Shown here piece by piece: positions 31,739 to 41,617 of a stretch of DNA of 64,000 bases; position 1 is the first letter of the stretch, and each line of letters starts with the position of its first letter. The notes below the pieces were generated by a model, which did no database searches, had not been told where the DNA came from, and worked only from the letters and a program-made list of their open reading frames with translations. The position numbers and the translations under genes are program-made. Origin of the DNA: Congregibacter variabilis (lineage in GTDB: Bacteria; Pseudomonadota; Gammaproteobacteria; Pseudomonadales; Halieaceae); contig NZ_CP136864.1 in assembly GCF_045689235.1 (NCBI RefSeq), positions 3,038,001 through 3,102,000 of the forward strand, given 5' to 3'.

Positions 31739-33940
31739 CTAGGGCATGAGGTAGCGATCGAAATGCGCGACCAGCTTGCCGAACAAGTAGCGGGAGTAGT
31801 GTGTTTCGCGGCTCCAGCTGTGAGTCGCACCGGGAGCAAAGGCAAAGTCAAAGTCTTTGCCTTCCTTGATCAATAGATCAGCCAGGGTCGCGGTTGTTTT
31901 AAAAGGTACCACCTGATCCTGCATCCCATGAATGATCAACAAGTGATCTTCGAGATTCGCCGCATAGCGAGCAGCCATATTTAGAAACACCTCTGGATGT
32001 GTATCCGGTCGACGAACGATGGCTACATCATCAGTACCAAAAAAGTGCGGGTCTACCGCCGCCGCAGCCGCGACACCTGCGCGAAACAGCCCGGGTTTCT
32101 TCAAAAGTGTATAAATCGATAGCGTGCCACCGTAACTGCTTCCCCAGATGCCCATGCGTTCGGTGTCCATGTAAGGAACGGTTTTTAAATATTCCACAGT
32201 GCTGACTATGTCTTCGATGTCGTCCCCGGCAAAGTCCACCAGAAACTCTTCACGAAAGTCCCTGCCGTAACCGGTGCTGCCGCGCATATCGACCTGCACG
32301 ATGATGTATCCCTTTTGCACCAGCAGCTGTTGCACCCGGTTGTACACACCTCCCCAGCGATTGCGAACAGTATTGGAATACATGGGGCCAAATAACACTG
32401 GATACTTTTTTTCTGGATCCAGTGTTGCTGGCTCGAGAATCCGAGCGTGGAGTTGGTAGTCATCGATGCCGCTGGGAAAGCTAAGGTAGCGACTCCGCGC
32501 CCATTCCCGCTCGCTGAAGGCCTCAAGGGGGGAGTGGGTAACGCGGTGCAGCTTTGTGCCCATGGTGCTTACGCTATAAATCTCGGCTGGCTGGGTATCG
32601 TTGCTGTGCACAAAAGCCACATGACTTGCATCGGGCGAGGGATAGCCCGAGCTGTGCCCCGAAAGCGGCGTGACTCGTTGGGCCGTTGCCTGTGAGGGTC
32701 TAATTACGAAAACCTGACTTTCCGAGGCATTCGGTGCATTGGCTGTGTAAAAAATGCTGCCCGCGCCTGCCATTATGGGTGCGCTCAGTACATCAGCCTC
32801 GGGGTTGCTCAAGAGCCTTGGTGATTGTGTTTCAGCAAGTGCATCGATCATGTACAGCCCGTAGCGATCCTCAAGATCACTGAGAAAAATAATATCTTCA
32901 CCATTGGGATGCCACTGTGAGGCGAAGGATGTGTAAATGCGGCTCTTACGTTGCTTGTGCCAAACTTCTTTTAAACGCTGCTGGGCATCCACCGTATAGA
33001 GCCAGCGATCTTCTGCCGTGTCGGACGCAACATCCAGCAGCAACACACCTTTTGATGACCAGGAGAATCCGACAACCTGGTTCGCCGAGGTGTTTTGTAG
33101 GGGGAGCAGTTGGAGCTTACCTTCAGCCACATCTATGAGTCCCACGGTGCGCGACTCGTTTGCATCACCCGGGTAGCCCCGGCGGATTTCGTTGGGTGCC
33201 GTCTCGCTGGAAAGATAGTCGGGGAAAGGTACTTTGCGCATCTGCCGACGATCGACCAGATGCACTGCGATAGTCCGACTGTCGGGAGACCAGACGTAGG
33301 TGGGGCCTCCCCAGATGCCGGGGCCAATCTCCCGTTCAGGGCGGTTATAGCGTCCAATAGATAGGGCCGATAGTCCCGGAATTCCGATATCGGTGATTGC
33401 GCTGGAACTGTTGGTCTGCAGATCAAAGATCCATAGGTTGCCGTCTTTGAGAAATGCTACTTTTTGATCATCTGGGGCTAAGCCGAGATTAGACGCTCCC
33501 GGGCCAAGATCGCCTAGTCGCCGGGCCTTGGAATCATCAATGTCTAACTGCCAAAGCTCATTACCGCGAAGCATCAGGATGTTCTTGCTATTACTGCGCC
33601 AGGCAAATTCGCGGGTCGACGAGTACAGGGCGAATTGGGGCGAGGACAGGCGGCGAAGCTCCTTGCCGTCCGCTGAAGCCAGCCATAACTCTCTATCTGG
33701 CAGGCCCTTGTCGTTCCAGGTGAATGCAAAGCGCTGGCTATCGGGGGCCCACTTTGGTGGTGAAGGTACGGTGCCAAATAAGCTCGGGGAAGCAAAGAGG
33801 TCGTCCAGGTGGAGGGGCGCTTGTTCTGTAGCCCGGGGTGCCGCGCTCAAAACCAGCGACAGGAACAGTCCGCACACAGTAGCGACGCTTCGTAATCCGG
33901 AGTTTTTCAGAATCGCTTGAGAACGGAGAGTTGTTGGCAT
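31739..33940 (-). CDS. S9 family prolyl oligopeptidase-like exported peptidase
   Basis: A 733-residue enzyme with a signal peptide. The N-terminal half holds WD40-like beta-propeller repeats (for example WSPDSRTIAVHLV and PDDQKVAFLKDG), and the C-terminal part is the alpha/beta hydrolase with nucleophile GSSYGG, Asp in HGMQDQVVPF and His in GATHSWSRE. These are the Ser-Asp-His triad of the S9 family. The frame is open to 34048, but that would overlap the divergent Asp-box gene. I choose the ATG at 33940 because the product starts MPTTLRSQ with a good signal peptide. An ATG at 33979 is an alternative. Confidence 0.88.
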   Translation of the reverse strand: MPTTLRSQAILKNSGLRSVATVCGLFLSLVLSAAPRATEQAPLHLDDLFASPSLFGTVPSPPKWAPDSQRFAFTWNDKGLPDRELWLASADGKELRRLSSPQFALYSSTREFAWRSNSKNILMLRGNELWQLDIDDSKARRLGDLGPGASNLGLAPDDQKVAFLKDGNLWIFDLQTNSSSAITDIGIPGLSALSIGRYNRPEREIGPGIWGGPTYVWSPDSRTIAVHLVDRRQMRKVPFPDYLSSETAPNEIRRGYPGDANESRTVGLIDVAEGKLQLLPLQNTSANQVVGFSWSSKGVLLLDVASDTAEDRWLYTVDAQQRLKEVWHKQRKSRIYTSFASQWHPNGEDIIFLSDLEDRYGLYMIDALAETQSPRLLSNPEADVLSAPIMAGAGSIFYTANAPNASESQVFVIRPSQATAQRVTPLSGHSSGYPSPDASHVAFVHSNDTQPAEIYSVSTMGTKLHRVTHSPLEAFSEREWARSRYLSFPSGIDDYQLHARILEPATLDPEKKYPVLFGPMYSNTVRNRWGGVYNRVQQLLVQKGYIIVQVDMRGSTGYGRDFREEFLVDFAGDDIEDIVSTVEYLKTVPYMDTERMGIWGSSYGGTLSIYTLLKKPGLFRAGVAAAAAVDPHFFGTDDVAIVRRPDTHPEVFLNMAARYAANLEDHLLIIHGMQDQVVPFKTTATLADLLIKEGKDFDFAFAPGATHSWSRETHYSRYLFGKLVAHFDRYLMP

Positions 33941-34046
33941 GGAGCGTATTCCCTGAGTGGTCAGTCGTTCGTTGTGCATGATTCTGACATATACTTTTCC
34001 GCTGACGGTATTTCCATAACAAACTAATCGTTTTTGAGGGTTAATC

Positions 34047-37000
34047 ATGAAGCCAGCGCTGTTTTTTGCCTGTCTGGGTATGGTCTTTTTGGGGATGTCC
34101 CCTGTCGCTCAAAGTGTCGACGATGAGCGAGCGTTCTTTGACGGGATTGAAGCGCGAAACGTCGGCCCATTTCGTGGAGGACGGGCAACCGTTGCCGTTG
34201 GTGTTCGAGAAAACCCCCATGTGTACTACATGGGTACCACCGGTGGAGTCTGGAAAACTGACAATGCGGGAGCCAGTTGGTATCCAGTCTCGGATGAGGA
34301 CTTTGGTTCATCTGCAGTCGGTGCCATCGCGGTAGCTGCGTCGGACCCCAACGTCGTCGTTGTAGGTATGGGTGAGTCGCCATTTCGAAACATCGCCTCA
34401 TCCCAGGGCGACGGTGTATACAAGTCCACCGATGCCGGAAAAAGTTGGACGCATATCGGATTTGACCACTTGCGCCAGGTCGGTGAAATCCGCATTCATC
34501 CCAAAGATCCGGACACCATCTGGGTTGCGGCGCAGGGCAATACCTATGCGCCGGCAGATGACGGTGGTGTTTTCAAGACCACTGATGGCGGTAAGACCTG
34601 GCGTCGCGTATTGGAGCCGCTTAATGACAGCACCGGTGCGGTAGATCTCGCCATTGATCCAGGTAACCCGCGAATCCTTTTTGCTTCGATGTGGGACAAC
34701 CAGCGCAGCCCCTGGAAGCTTCGCTCCGGGGGAGAGGGCAGCGGCATTTGGCGCTCCACGGATGGTGGCGAAAGCTGGGAGCGCCTGGTCGATGATCTCC
34801 CTGACGGAATGGGCAAGTTAGGTGTTGCTGTGTCTGGCGCAAAGTCCGGTCGGGTCTGGGCCATTATTGAAGCCGAAGGCGATGAGGGTGGTTTGTATCG
34901 CTCCGACGACAATGGAGATAGCTGGGCTCAGGTCAACAAGGAGCGGATTCTTCGTGCGCGCTCCTGGTACTACATGCATGTGTTTGCTGACCCTAACGAT
35001 GAGAACACGGTTTACGTCCTCAATGCACCGTTCATGAAGTCTATTGATGGTGGCAAGACCTTTAATCAGGTGTCTACGCCCCATGGCGACAATCACTACC
35101 TTTGGATCAATCCTGATAACTCCCGCTGGATGGTCAACGCCAACGATGGCGGCGCCAATGTGTCGTTTGATGGTGCGGCGAGTTGGTCCCGTCAAGACAA
35201 TCAACCCACTGCGCAGTTCTACCGGGTAAACACTGACAACGCTTTTGAGTACCGTATTTACGGCGGTCAGCAGGATAACTCAACCGTGGCGATCAAGAGT
35301 CGCTCCCGCGATGGTCAGATAGGCCGGGACGATTGGGAAGTGCACGGAGGTTGTGAGAGCGCTTACGTTGCCATGGATCCCGAAGATCCGCGCTACACCT
35401 ACGCAGGCTGTTATCTGGGTCTGATTGACGAGTTTGATACGCAGACTCGCACCAGTCGATCAATCAAGGCCTATGCCGAAACAGGTCTGGGACAGCTGGC
35501 GAGCGATTCCAAGTACCGCTTTAACTGGAACGCCCCGATTCATGTATCGGTGCATGATCCCAAAGTGGTGTATCACGGCGGCAATGTCTTGTTGAAGTCC
35601 ATGAATCGCGGTTTTGACTGGGTAGAGGCCAGCCCGGACCTGACACGCAACGAGGCTGACAAGCAGGGGCAGGGTTCTGGTCCCTATACCAATGAAAACA
35701 TCGAGCAGTACAACACCATCTTCTCCTTTGCGGAGAGTCCCCATGATGCGAACACGCTGTGGGTGGGCAGTGACGATGGCCTGCTGCATGTCACTCGTGA
35801 TGGTGGTGAAAACTGGAAGGATGTGACTCCGCGGAATGTTGGTCGAGGGCTGATCAATTCCATCGAAGTGTCGCCACATGATCCGGCGGTAGCCTATGTC
35901 GTGGTTATGAAATACAAGGAGGGCGATAACCAGCCCTATGTGTATCGTACGTCCAATTACGGACGCAGCTGGTCATCCATCGCCGATGGTCTTCCGGAAT
36001 CGCATTTTGTGCGGGTAGTGCGTGAGGATTCCCAGCGTGCTGGTTTGTTGTTTGCGGGCATGGAGCGAGGTCTCTATATCTCCTTCAACAGTGGTAAAGA
36101 TTGGCAGGCGTTGCAGGGTAATTTTCCCATTGTGCCGATCACCGACCTCATGGTGCGACGCAATGATCTGGTCCTTGCGACTCAGGGTCGTGCGTTTTGG
36201 GTGATTGATGATATTACGCCCCTGCGACAGTTTGAGCCTGCACAGGTATCTGCTGCCGCGCACTTGTATTCACCGTCCCCGGCTATACGTCTGACACCGA
36301 CCAAAGGTCGCGCTGGAGGCGGCGAGAGTGTCGCCCCGAGCGCACCTGATGGGGCCGTGTTGTACTACACCCTGGCCGAAGAACCCGATCTTGAAGAGCA
36401 GTCGTTGACGCTGGAGATATTGAACGCCGAGGGTGGTCTTGTTCGCCGCATCGAGGCAGATGCCAAGAAGGGGGCCGAAGGTGGTGGTGCTGGTTCGGCC
36501 ATGGCCTTGCCCGCAGAAAAGGGGCTCAATCGCGTAGTTTGGGATCTGCGTACTGATGCTACTACTGAGCTGGATTATGATGTGGTTTACGGATCCCGTG
36601 CAGATAAGGCTATTGCAGGTTATGCAGTGGCGCCGGGTACCTACACCTTACGTCTGCAACTCGGTGAAGACAGTGTTGAGCAGTCTGTGGACGTTAGCTG
36701 GGACCCCATCAATAGCTACGATGAGGCTGCGATCAAGGAGCAGCAAGCCTTTGTAGCAGAAGCCTTTGGGATGATCGACGCGATCTACGCTCGCGTTGCG
36801 AGTTTGCAAAGTATTCAGACGCAGGTACAGCTGCGCCAGTCGCTGGCCAAAGAGGCAGGGGATGACATAGTCGCAGAGGCGGCGGAGTCCTTGTTATCGG
36901 CCTTGGAAGAGTGGCAGAAGTCAGTAACCACACCGCAGCGCGAGACCTTTCAGGATGTGCTGAATTTTCATCCACGTATTGATGCTTTCCTAATTGATGT

Positions 37001-37178
37001 TTACCAGCAGGCTAACAACGCGGTGTTGGGACTTACCCGAGGACAGAGAGAGCGTATGCAGGATCTGCGGCCGCAGTGGCAGATGGCTATGTCACAGTGG
37101 CAGACATTGATTGACGACCATGTGCCTGCTTTTAATGCTGTTGCTGGCCCTGCGGTGGCAGCGCCAGACTGGGAGTAG
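34047..37178 (+). CDS. Giant exported Asp-box (BNR, sortilin-like) beta-propeller protein 2
   Basis: A 1043-residue paralogue of the protein at 13967, with a 24-residue signal peptide (FFACLGMVFLGMSPVAQS). Asp-boxes recur about every 50 residues (STDAGKSW, TTDGGKTW, STDGGESW, SDDNGDSW, TRDGGENW), with TPHGDNHYLWIN and NANDGGANVSF in the middle. The C-terminal third has the same beta-sandwich and helical part as protein 1. The function is unknown. Transcription diverges from the S9 peptidase, separated by 106 bases, and converges with protein 3 at a terminator. GAGGG precedes the ATG at 34047. Confidence 0.86.
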   Translation: MKPALFFACLGMVFLGMSPVAQSVDDERAFFDGIEARNVGPFRGGRATVAVGVRENPHVYYMGTTGGVWKTDNAGASWYPVSDEDFGSSAVGAIAVAASDPNVVVVGMGESPFRNIASSQGDGVYKSTDAGKSWTHIGFDHLRQVGEIRIHPKDPDTIWVAAQGNTYAPADDGGVFKTTDGGKTWRRVLEPLNDSTGAVDLAIDPGNPRILFASMWDNQRSPWKLRSGGEGSGIWRSTDGGESWERLVDDLPDGMGKLGVAVSGAKSGRVWAIIEAEGDEGGLYRSDDNGDSWAQVNKERILRARSWYYMHVFADPNDENTVYVLNAPFMKSIDGGKTFNQVSTPHGDNHYLWINPDNSRWMVNANDGGANVSFDGAASWSRQDNQPTAQFYRVNTDNAFEYRIYGGQQDNSTVAIKSRSRDGQIGRDDWEVHGGCESAYVAMDPEDPRYTYAGCYLGLIDEFDTQTRTSRSIKAYAETGLGQLASDSKYRFNWNAPIHVSVHDPKVVYHGGNVLLKSMNRGFDWVEASPDLTRNEADKQGQGSGPYTNENIEQYNTIFSFAESPHDANTLWVGSDDGLLHVTRDGGENWKDVTPRNVGRGLINSIEVSPHDPAVAYVVVMKYKEGDNQPYVYRTSNYGRSWSSIADGLPESHFVRVVREDSQRAGLLFAGMERGLYISFNSGKDWQALQGNFPIVPITDLMVRRNDLVLATQGRAFWVIDDITPLRQFEPAQVSAAAHLYSPSPAIRLTPTKGRAGGGESVAPSAPDGAVLYYTLAEEPDLEEQSLTLEILNAEGGLVRRIEADAKKGAEGGGAGSAMALPAEKGLNRVVWDLRTDATTELDYDVVYGSRADKAIAGYAVAPGTYTLRLQLGEDSVEQSVDVSWDPINSYDEAAIKEQQAFVAEAFGMIDAIYARVASLQSIQTQVQLRQSLAKEAGDDIVAEAAESLLSALEEWQKSVTTPQRETFQDVLNFHPRIDAFLIDVYQQANNAVLGLTRGQRERMQDLRPQWQMAMSQWQTLIDDHVPAFNAVAGPAVAAPDWE

Positions 37179-37222
37179 CTTGGTTTTATAGACGTCCGAT
37201 CATTGCGTTTTATCAGGCATAA

Positions 37223-37255
37223 AAAAGCCGGCAGCGTTTTGCGCTGCCGGCTTTT
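37223..37255. terminator. Bidirectional rho-independent terminator
   Basis: A perfect 14-base inverted repeat, AAAAGCCGGCAGCG (37223-37236) and CGCTGCCGGCTTTT (37242-37255), around a five-base loop. A-rich and T-rich flanks on both strands make it work in both directions. It separates the convergent Asp-box genes. Confidence 0.9.
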
Positions 37256-37273
37256 GCGATCTACGCTCTGTAT

Positions 37274-40200
37274 TTATGACTTGTTGAGCGATTGACCCGG
37301 TACCCAGGGTGCTCCGCTTTCCGCCAGCGCTTTTTTGATATCCGCTAGTTGTCCATTACGTAAGGTGGCGACTCGCGCAACGATGTCGTCCATGCTCTGG
37401 CTTCCTATGCGAAGGTCCGCACGCTGATTTTCCGTGGGGGGCATACGGGTGTTCAGTGCATTGGCGGCAGAGTCTATGCGCCGCGCGGCACTGTGTGCCA
37501 TGGCCTCGCTAAGCCGTTGCCGCGCTGGGTTTCCACGCAGCATAACTTTAAGCTCGGCAACTTCTGCTTCCAGAGTGTCAATCGCCATCTGCAGTGTTGG
37601 GTCACTTAGCGGCGATGCATCCACCGCTGCGCGAAGATACTTCGTGTCCGCGGTCACCTCCTTCAGCGCTGCATCAACGGCGTAGAGCTGCCGCTGCGCG
37701 TCGCTTACCTCTCGCTGAAATGTCACCGACGCCAGATAATCGGTTCCCTTGGGTAGGTTGGCGAGCGCCTGTAGTTCAAAGTCCCTGGGGCGTCCCAGAG
37801 TCTGGACCGTCTCGGGTCCTACGCGAAGCAACTGCGCGCTGTAGGCACCCGGCGCCATAAGCGGCCCCTTGGGATCGCTCATCCAGGGTGCGCGGAAACT
37901 ACCGTCGGGAAAGCTGATGGCATTGGGAGCGTCCGCTCGCATGTCCCAGTTTAGACGCTGCAAACCGGTCTTCTTCTCGAGGCTCAGGCGGCGAACGGCA
38001 TTACCCTGTGCGTCACTTATCTCGATGTAATACCGCGCTTCGCCAGCAGACGCTTCGTCTTTCAGTGTGTCCCAGCCGGGAAATGGAATATTTTTTCCGG
38101 CTGCCGCAAGACTGCGTTCTCCATCGCGCCGCGTTTCTGCCGGCGTTGCCGTCACGTCCGGCAGGTACGCGGTGAACAGCGGGCCTAGCTCCGGGTTAGC
38201 CGCTTTATAGGCGGTGCTGCCCTGACTGGGAATGCCTGCGGCCTGTCCCGGCACCGAGGGTATGTACCACCAGGCGTCGCGAACGGCGAAGAGCCCACCA
38301 TCGTTGCCGGGTATAGCCTCGTCACGCTCGCGAAGATTTGCGGCCATTTCTCGCAGAGGGCGATAGTCATCCAGGATATACACGCCGCGTCCAAAGCTCG
38401 CACCTACCAGATCATTATCCCGGCGCTGCAATTTAAGATCTCTAAAGGGTACCGTGGGGACTCCAGCGCCGAGTTTTTTCCAGTGCTCGCCGCTATCAAG
38501 AGTGACATAGAGTCCATTTTCGGCAGCAATGAACAGCAGGCCCGGTTCAATATGATCTTGCTGAATTGCCCAGACGATCACGTCCTTGGGTAGATCGCCA
38601 CTAATGTTGCGCCAGCTTTTTCCATCGTTGTCCGTGGCAAAGAGCATAGGTCGATAGTCGCCGGTTTTGTGGTTGTCCGCTGCCACGAAGGCCCCGCTTT
38701 CGTTGTGCTGGGAGGCTTCTACATCGTTGATGAACGCACCCCTGGGCAGGCCAGAGGGACTTACTTTTTTCCAGCTCTGGCCGCCGTTTGCGCTGCTATG
38801 TACCAGGCCGTCGTCGCTGCCAGTCCACAGTCGCCCGGCCCGCAGAGGCGATTCTGAAATTGCCGTTAACGACGCATAACCAGACATGGCCCCAAGGTCC
38901 CAAAGCGCGTCTGTGCTGCGTACTCGCCCATCCACGGGGAGAGTGAAGCGATTGCTGTTGCTGGTGAGGTCATCGCTAATGGCCGACCAGTCGTCACCGC
39001 GATCGTCGCTTTGCCAAACTCGCTGGGAGCCAAAGTAGATTCGCCCGGGATTATGGGGACTGACTTCCAGCGGTGAGTCCCAGTTCCAGCGCTCGGGATC
39101 GTCCCCGGGAGCGGGTTGAGGGCGGATGCTTACGTTTTCCTTACTCTGCGTATGATGCCGAATCAGGTTTCCTTTCTGGCTCATCTGGTAGAAGACGTTC
39201 TGATCGAAGAGGTCAAAGGCCACGCCATAGCCATCGGCGCCATAGGGAACGTACCAGTCCTGGTTACGAATGCCTTCTATGTTCGTAGTCCGCGCCGGTC
39301 CGTGCAGTGTTCCGAGGTCCTGGGCACCGACCAAGACGTTGTAGTAAGGGGAGTGATCGCTCACCGCCACCTTATAAAACTGGCTGATGGGCAGGTTGGG
39401 GAAGTGCCGCCAAGTCGTGCCATCATCGAAGCTTTCGTACAGACCGCCGTCCGTTCCGGCAAGCAGGTGCGCTGGCGCCTTGGGATCAATCCAAAGGGCG
39501 TGGTTGTCACTGTGTTTGGCCCGGCCTGTGCCCAGAACATCGAAGTTTGCACCTGCATCTGCCGTGGCATGCAGGAATACGTCCATCTGATAGACCCGGT
39601 CGGGGTCTGTTGGAGATGCTTCGATCTCCTGATAATAGTGCGGACCGGTTCCTCCAGAAATATACTCGTTTTTACGTTCCCAACTTTCGCCGCGATCGTG
39701 GCTGATAAAGAAGCCCTGCTCGCCGTCGTTCGCCTCGATCGTTGCGTACACGCGATCGGGGTCTGCTGGAGTAACTGCAAGGCCGATCTTGCCGACTTCC
39801 AGATCATCGTTTTCGCTGGGTAATCCCTTGCTTAGCTCGCGCCAGGTAGCCCCGCTGTCGGTTGACTTCCAAACACCCGATCCAGGGCCGCCGGCGAGGA
39901 ACGACCACACCGTGCGTCGACGCTGATAGGTGGCCGCGTATACGATGGATGGATCGCTGGGATGAAACTCCAGGTCGGTGGCGCCGGTTTTGTCATCGAC
40001 ACTCAGCACAGCGTTCCAGCTTTTGCCGCCATCGGTGCTGCGAAACACGCCGCGGTCACCGCCGGACGACCAAAGCGGCCCCTCGGCGGCAACAAGAATG
40101 TGATTAGAATCTCTGGGGTCTACCAGAATCCGCCCAATGTGTTCGGACTTCTCCAGCCCCATAGAGGTCCAGCTCTTACCGCCATCGAGGCTGCGATAGA

Positions 40201-40612
40201 CGCCATCACCCCAGCCCACGTGGCGACCGCTGACGTTTTCTCCCGTGCCCACCCAGATGGTATTCGGGTTCTGGGCATCGATGGTGATCTCGCCGATGGA
40301 GTAGGACTTTTGCTCGTCAAAAATCGCTGACCAGGTAATTCCCGCATTGCTTGTCTTCCAGACTCCCCCGGAGCCGACGGCGATGTACCAGGTCGCAGAG
40401 TCTTGGGGGTGTACCTCAATATCGGCGATGCGCCCGCCCATCATTGCAGGGCCGATGGCCCTAAGTTCCAGTCCGTCGATCACTTGATCTACCGGTGCGA
40501 TACTGTCGGCGGCATGAACCGCAGCAGCGGAACCCATAAGTGCGACAGACAACATGCTATGGAGTGCTTTAGCGCTCAGTAAATGGGACCTTCGATTTCG
40601 AAATACATTCAT
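37274..40612 (-). CDS. Giant exported Asp-box (BNR, sortilin-like) beta-propeller protein 3
   Basis: A 1112-residue, more distant paralogue with a signal peptide (about residues 1-35, ending VHAA). It keeps the plan of proteins 1 and 2: IGPAMMGGR at the start of the propeller, Asp-boxes SLDGGKSW, STDGGKSW, STDSGATW, SHDRGESW and SANGGQSW, an HSDNHALWID segment, and a helical C-terminus. GVRYGADGYG-like surroundings are replaced by a region PYGADGYGVAFD. It has no visible catalytic residues. Transcription runs toward the terminator shared with protein 2. Confidence 0.85.
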   Translation of the reverse strand: MNVFRNRRSHLLSAKALHSMLSVALMGSAAAVHAADSIAPVDQVIDGLELRAIGPAMMGGRIADIEVHPQDSATWYIAVGSGGVWKTSNAGITWSAIFDEQKSYSIGEITIDAQNPNTIWVGTGENVSGRHVGWGDGVYRSLDGGKSWTSMGLEKSEHIGRILVDPRDSNHILVAAEGPLWSSGGDRGVFRSTDGGKSWNAVLSVDDKTGATDLEFHPSDPSIVYAATYQRRRTVWSFLAGGPGSGVWKSTDSGATWRELSKGLPSENDDLEVGKIGLAVTPADPDRVYATIEANDGEQGFFISHDRGESWERKNEYISGGTGPHYYQEIEASPTDPDRVYQMDVFLHATADAGANFDVLGTGRAKHSDNHALWIDPKAPAHLLAGTDGGLYESFDDGTTWRHFPNLPISQFYKVAVSDHSPYYNVLVGAQDLGTLHGPARTTNIEGIRNQDWYVPYGADGYGVAFDLFDQNVFYQMSQKGNLIRHHTQSKENVSIRPQPAPGDDPERWNWDSPLEVSPHNPGRIYFGSQRVWQSDDRGDDWSAISDDLTSNSNRFTLPVDGRVRSTDALWDLGAMSGYASLTAISESPLRAGRLWTGSDDGLVHSSANGGQSWKKVSPSGLPRGAFINDVEASQHNESGAFVAADNHKTGDYRPMLFATDNDGKSWRNISGDLPKDVIVWAIQQDHIEPGLLFIAAENGLYVTLDSGEHWKKLGAGVPTVPFRDLKLQRRDNDLVGASFGRGVYILDDYRPLREMAANLRERDEAIPGNDGGLFAVRDAWWYIPSVPGQAAGIPSQGSTAYKAANPELGPLFTAYLPDVTATPAETRRDGERSLAAAGKNIPFPGWDTLKDEASAGEARYYIEISDAQGNAVRRLSLEKKTGLQRLNWDMRADAPNAISFPDGSFRAPWMSDPKGPLMAPGAYSAQLLRVGPETVQTLGRPRDFELQALANLPKGTDYLASVTFQREVSDAQRQLYAVDAALKEVTADTKYLRAAVDASPLSDPTLQMAIDTLEAEVAELKVMLRGNPARQRLSEAMAHSAARRIDSAANALNTRMPPTENQRADLRIGSQSMDDIVARVATLRNGQLADIKKALAESGAPWVPGQSLNKS

Positions 40613-40659
40613 AAAGCTGTTTACCTTGTGCGTATTTAAAAGGCGGAGAAATATTGAGT

Positions 40660-40688
40660 CCTGCGCTGCTGTTTAGTGGCAGCGCAGG
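40660..40688 (-). terminator. Inverted repeat below the outer-membrane protein gene
   Basis: CCTGCGCTGC (40660-40669) pairs with GCAGCGCAGG (40679-40688) around nine bases. It lies between the stop of the leftward outer-membrane protein gene and the start of Asp-box protein 3. No clear T tract follows on the minus strand, so termination is likely but not certain. Confidence 0.45.
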
Positions 40689-40733
40689 GCCACAAATCGA
40701 GTTGTGATGGATTACTGCAAAAATACGGTTTCA

Positions 40734-41492
40734 CTAGAAGCTGAATTCAATGCCAGCTACCGGGCCGTAATAGCTGAAAGCGTTTGTTAGGTCACCGTCG
40801 GTAAATTCTGCCTCTTTGTATTGATAGCCAACGAGCGCATGGTTTTGTCGGGATTTGCCAAAGGCATAGGCAAAGCTTCCGCGCACAACAAAAACCCCGT
40901 CGGAGTCACCAAAGGCGTAGTCGGCATACGTGCGAAGCTGCCAGCGCTCGGACACAGGCTTTTGATAACGAACACCTAACAGCACGTCGTAATAAGCCTT
41001 GTCCGAGCTCCTTACGGTGGTCGGCCGATCAGTGTTGATAGCGGTAAAACCAAAGTCATTATCAAAACCCGAGTGACGGAGGCCGCCGAACACATTAAGG
41101 GACGTGCCGACGCCCTGGGGCCAGTAGGCAACGGCCGCATCGAGAAATACCTGAGTACTATTGATATCGATTGCCAGTTGATCCCGCCGGTCAGAGCTGG
41201 ATGTCTTTATGTAGGTCAGGTCACCAAACGCGCTCCAGTTCCCCCTGCCGACCTCTGTTTGCACCATAAAAGCCGCATCCAGAGTGTCTACCAGATCTCG
41301 AAAGCTGATTGCCTCCGGGCTGATTGAGGTATCTCGAAAACTCAGGTCCAGCTCGGTGGTGGAGGCCCACAAATACGGTGTTACCGACCACTGCAAATCA
41401 TCATTGCCTTGAGCGGCGGCCCCTGCAGAGACACAGAGTGCGAACGACAGTGTTGCAAATCTGGTGGCAAGACGATTTTGAACGTTCTTCAT
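40734..41492 (-). CDS. Predicted outer-membrane beta-barrel protein
   Basis: A 252-residue protein with a signal peptide (ending GAAAQ). The mature part is rich in alternating hydrophobic strands and aromatic residues (VTPYLWASTTELDLSF, SAFGDLTYIKTS, YYDVLLGVRY, FSYYGPVAGIEFSF). The terminal Phe is the usual signature for insertion by the BAM machinery. I choose ATG 41492 because AAGGTGG lies just upstream, and the frame open to 41567 would precede a normal signal. It could be a porin-like or adhesin barrel. Specific function is unknown. It lies downstream of putA with 125 bases between. Confidence 0.8.
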   Translation of the reverse strand: MKNVQNRLATRFATLSFALCVSAGAAAQGNDDLQWSVTPYLWASTTELDLSFRDTSISPEAISFRDLVDTLDAAFMVQTEVGRGNWSAFGDLTYIKTSSSDRRDQLAIDINSTQVFLDAAVAYWPQGVGTSLNVFGGLRHSGFDNDFGFTAINTDRPTTVRSSDKAYYDVLLGVRYQKPVSERWQLRTYADYAFGDSDGVFVVRGSFAYAFGKSRQNHALVGYQYKEAEFTDGDLTNAFSYYGPVAGIEFSF

Positions 41493-41617
41493 AACTAAGC
41501 CACCTTCTATCGTTTTTCGCGCGAGCGACTTGCGATCTGTCTTCGCCGCGGGACACTTATTATGCACGGCAGGATAGCTGCGATGGGTGCTTTAAATCCA
41601 GCTGCCAGCACCGCGAG

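Noticed and set aside
39116..39823. A 235-codon frame antisense to Asp-box protein 3
   Set aside because: Repeated Asp-box codons give long open antisense frames, and no independent evidence supports it.
13967..40612. Asp-box repeats as evidence of a sialidase
   Set aside because: Asp-boxes alone also mark non-enzymatic propellers, and no arginine triad or catalytic tyrosine of sialidases was visible.
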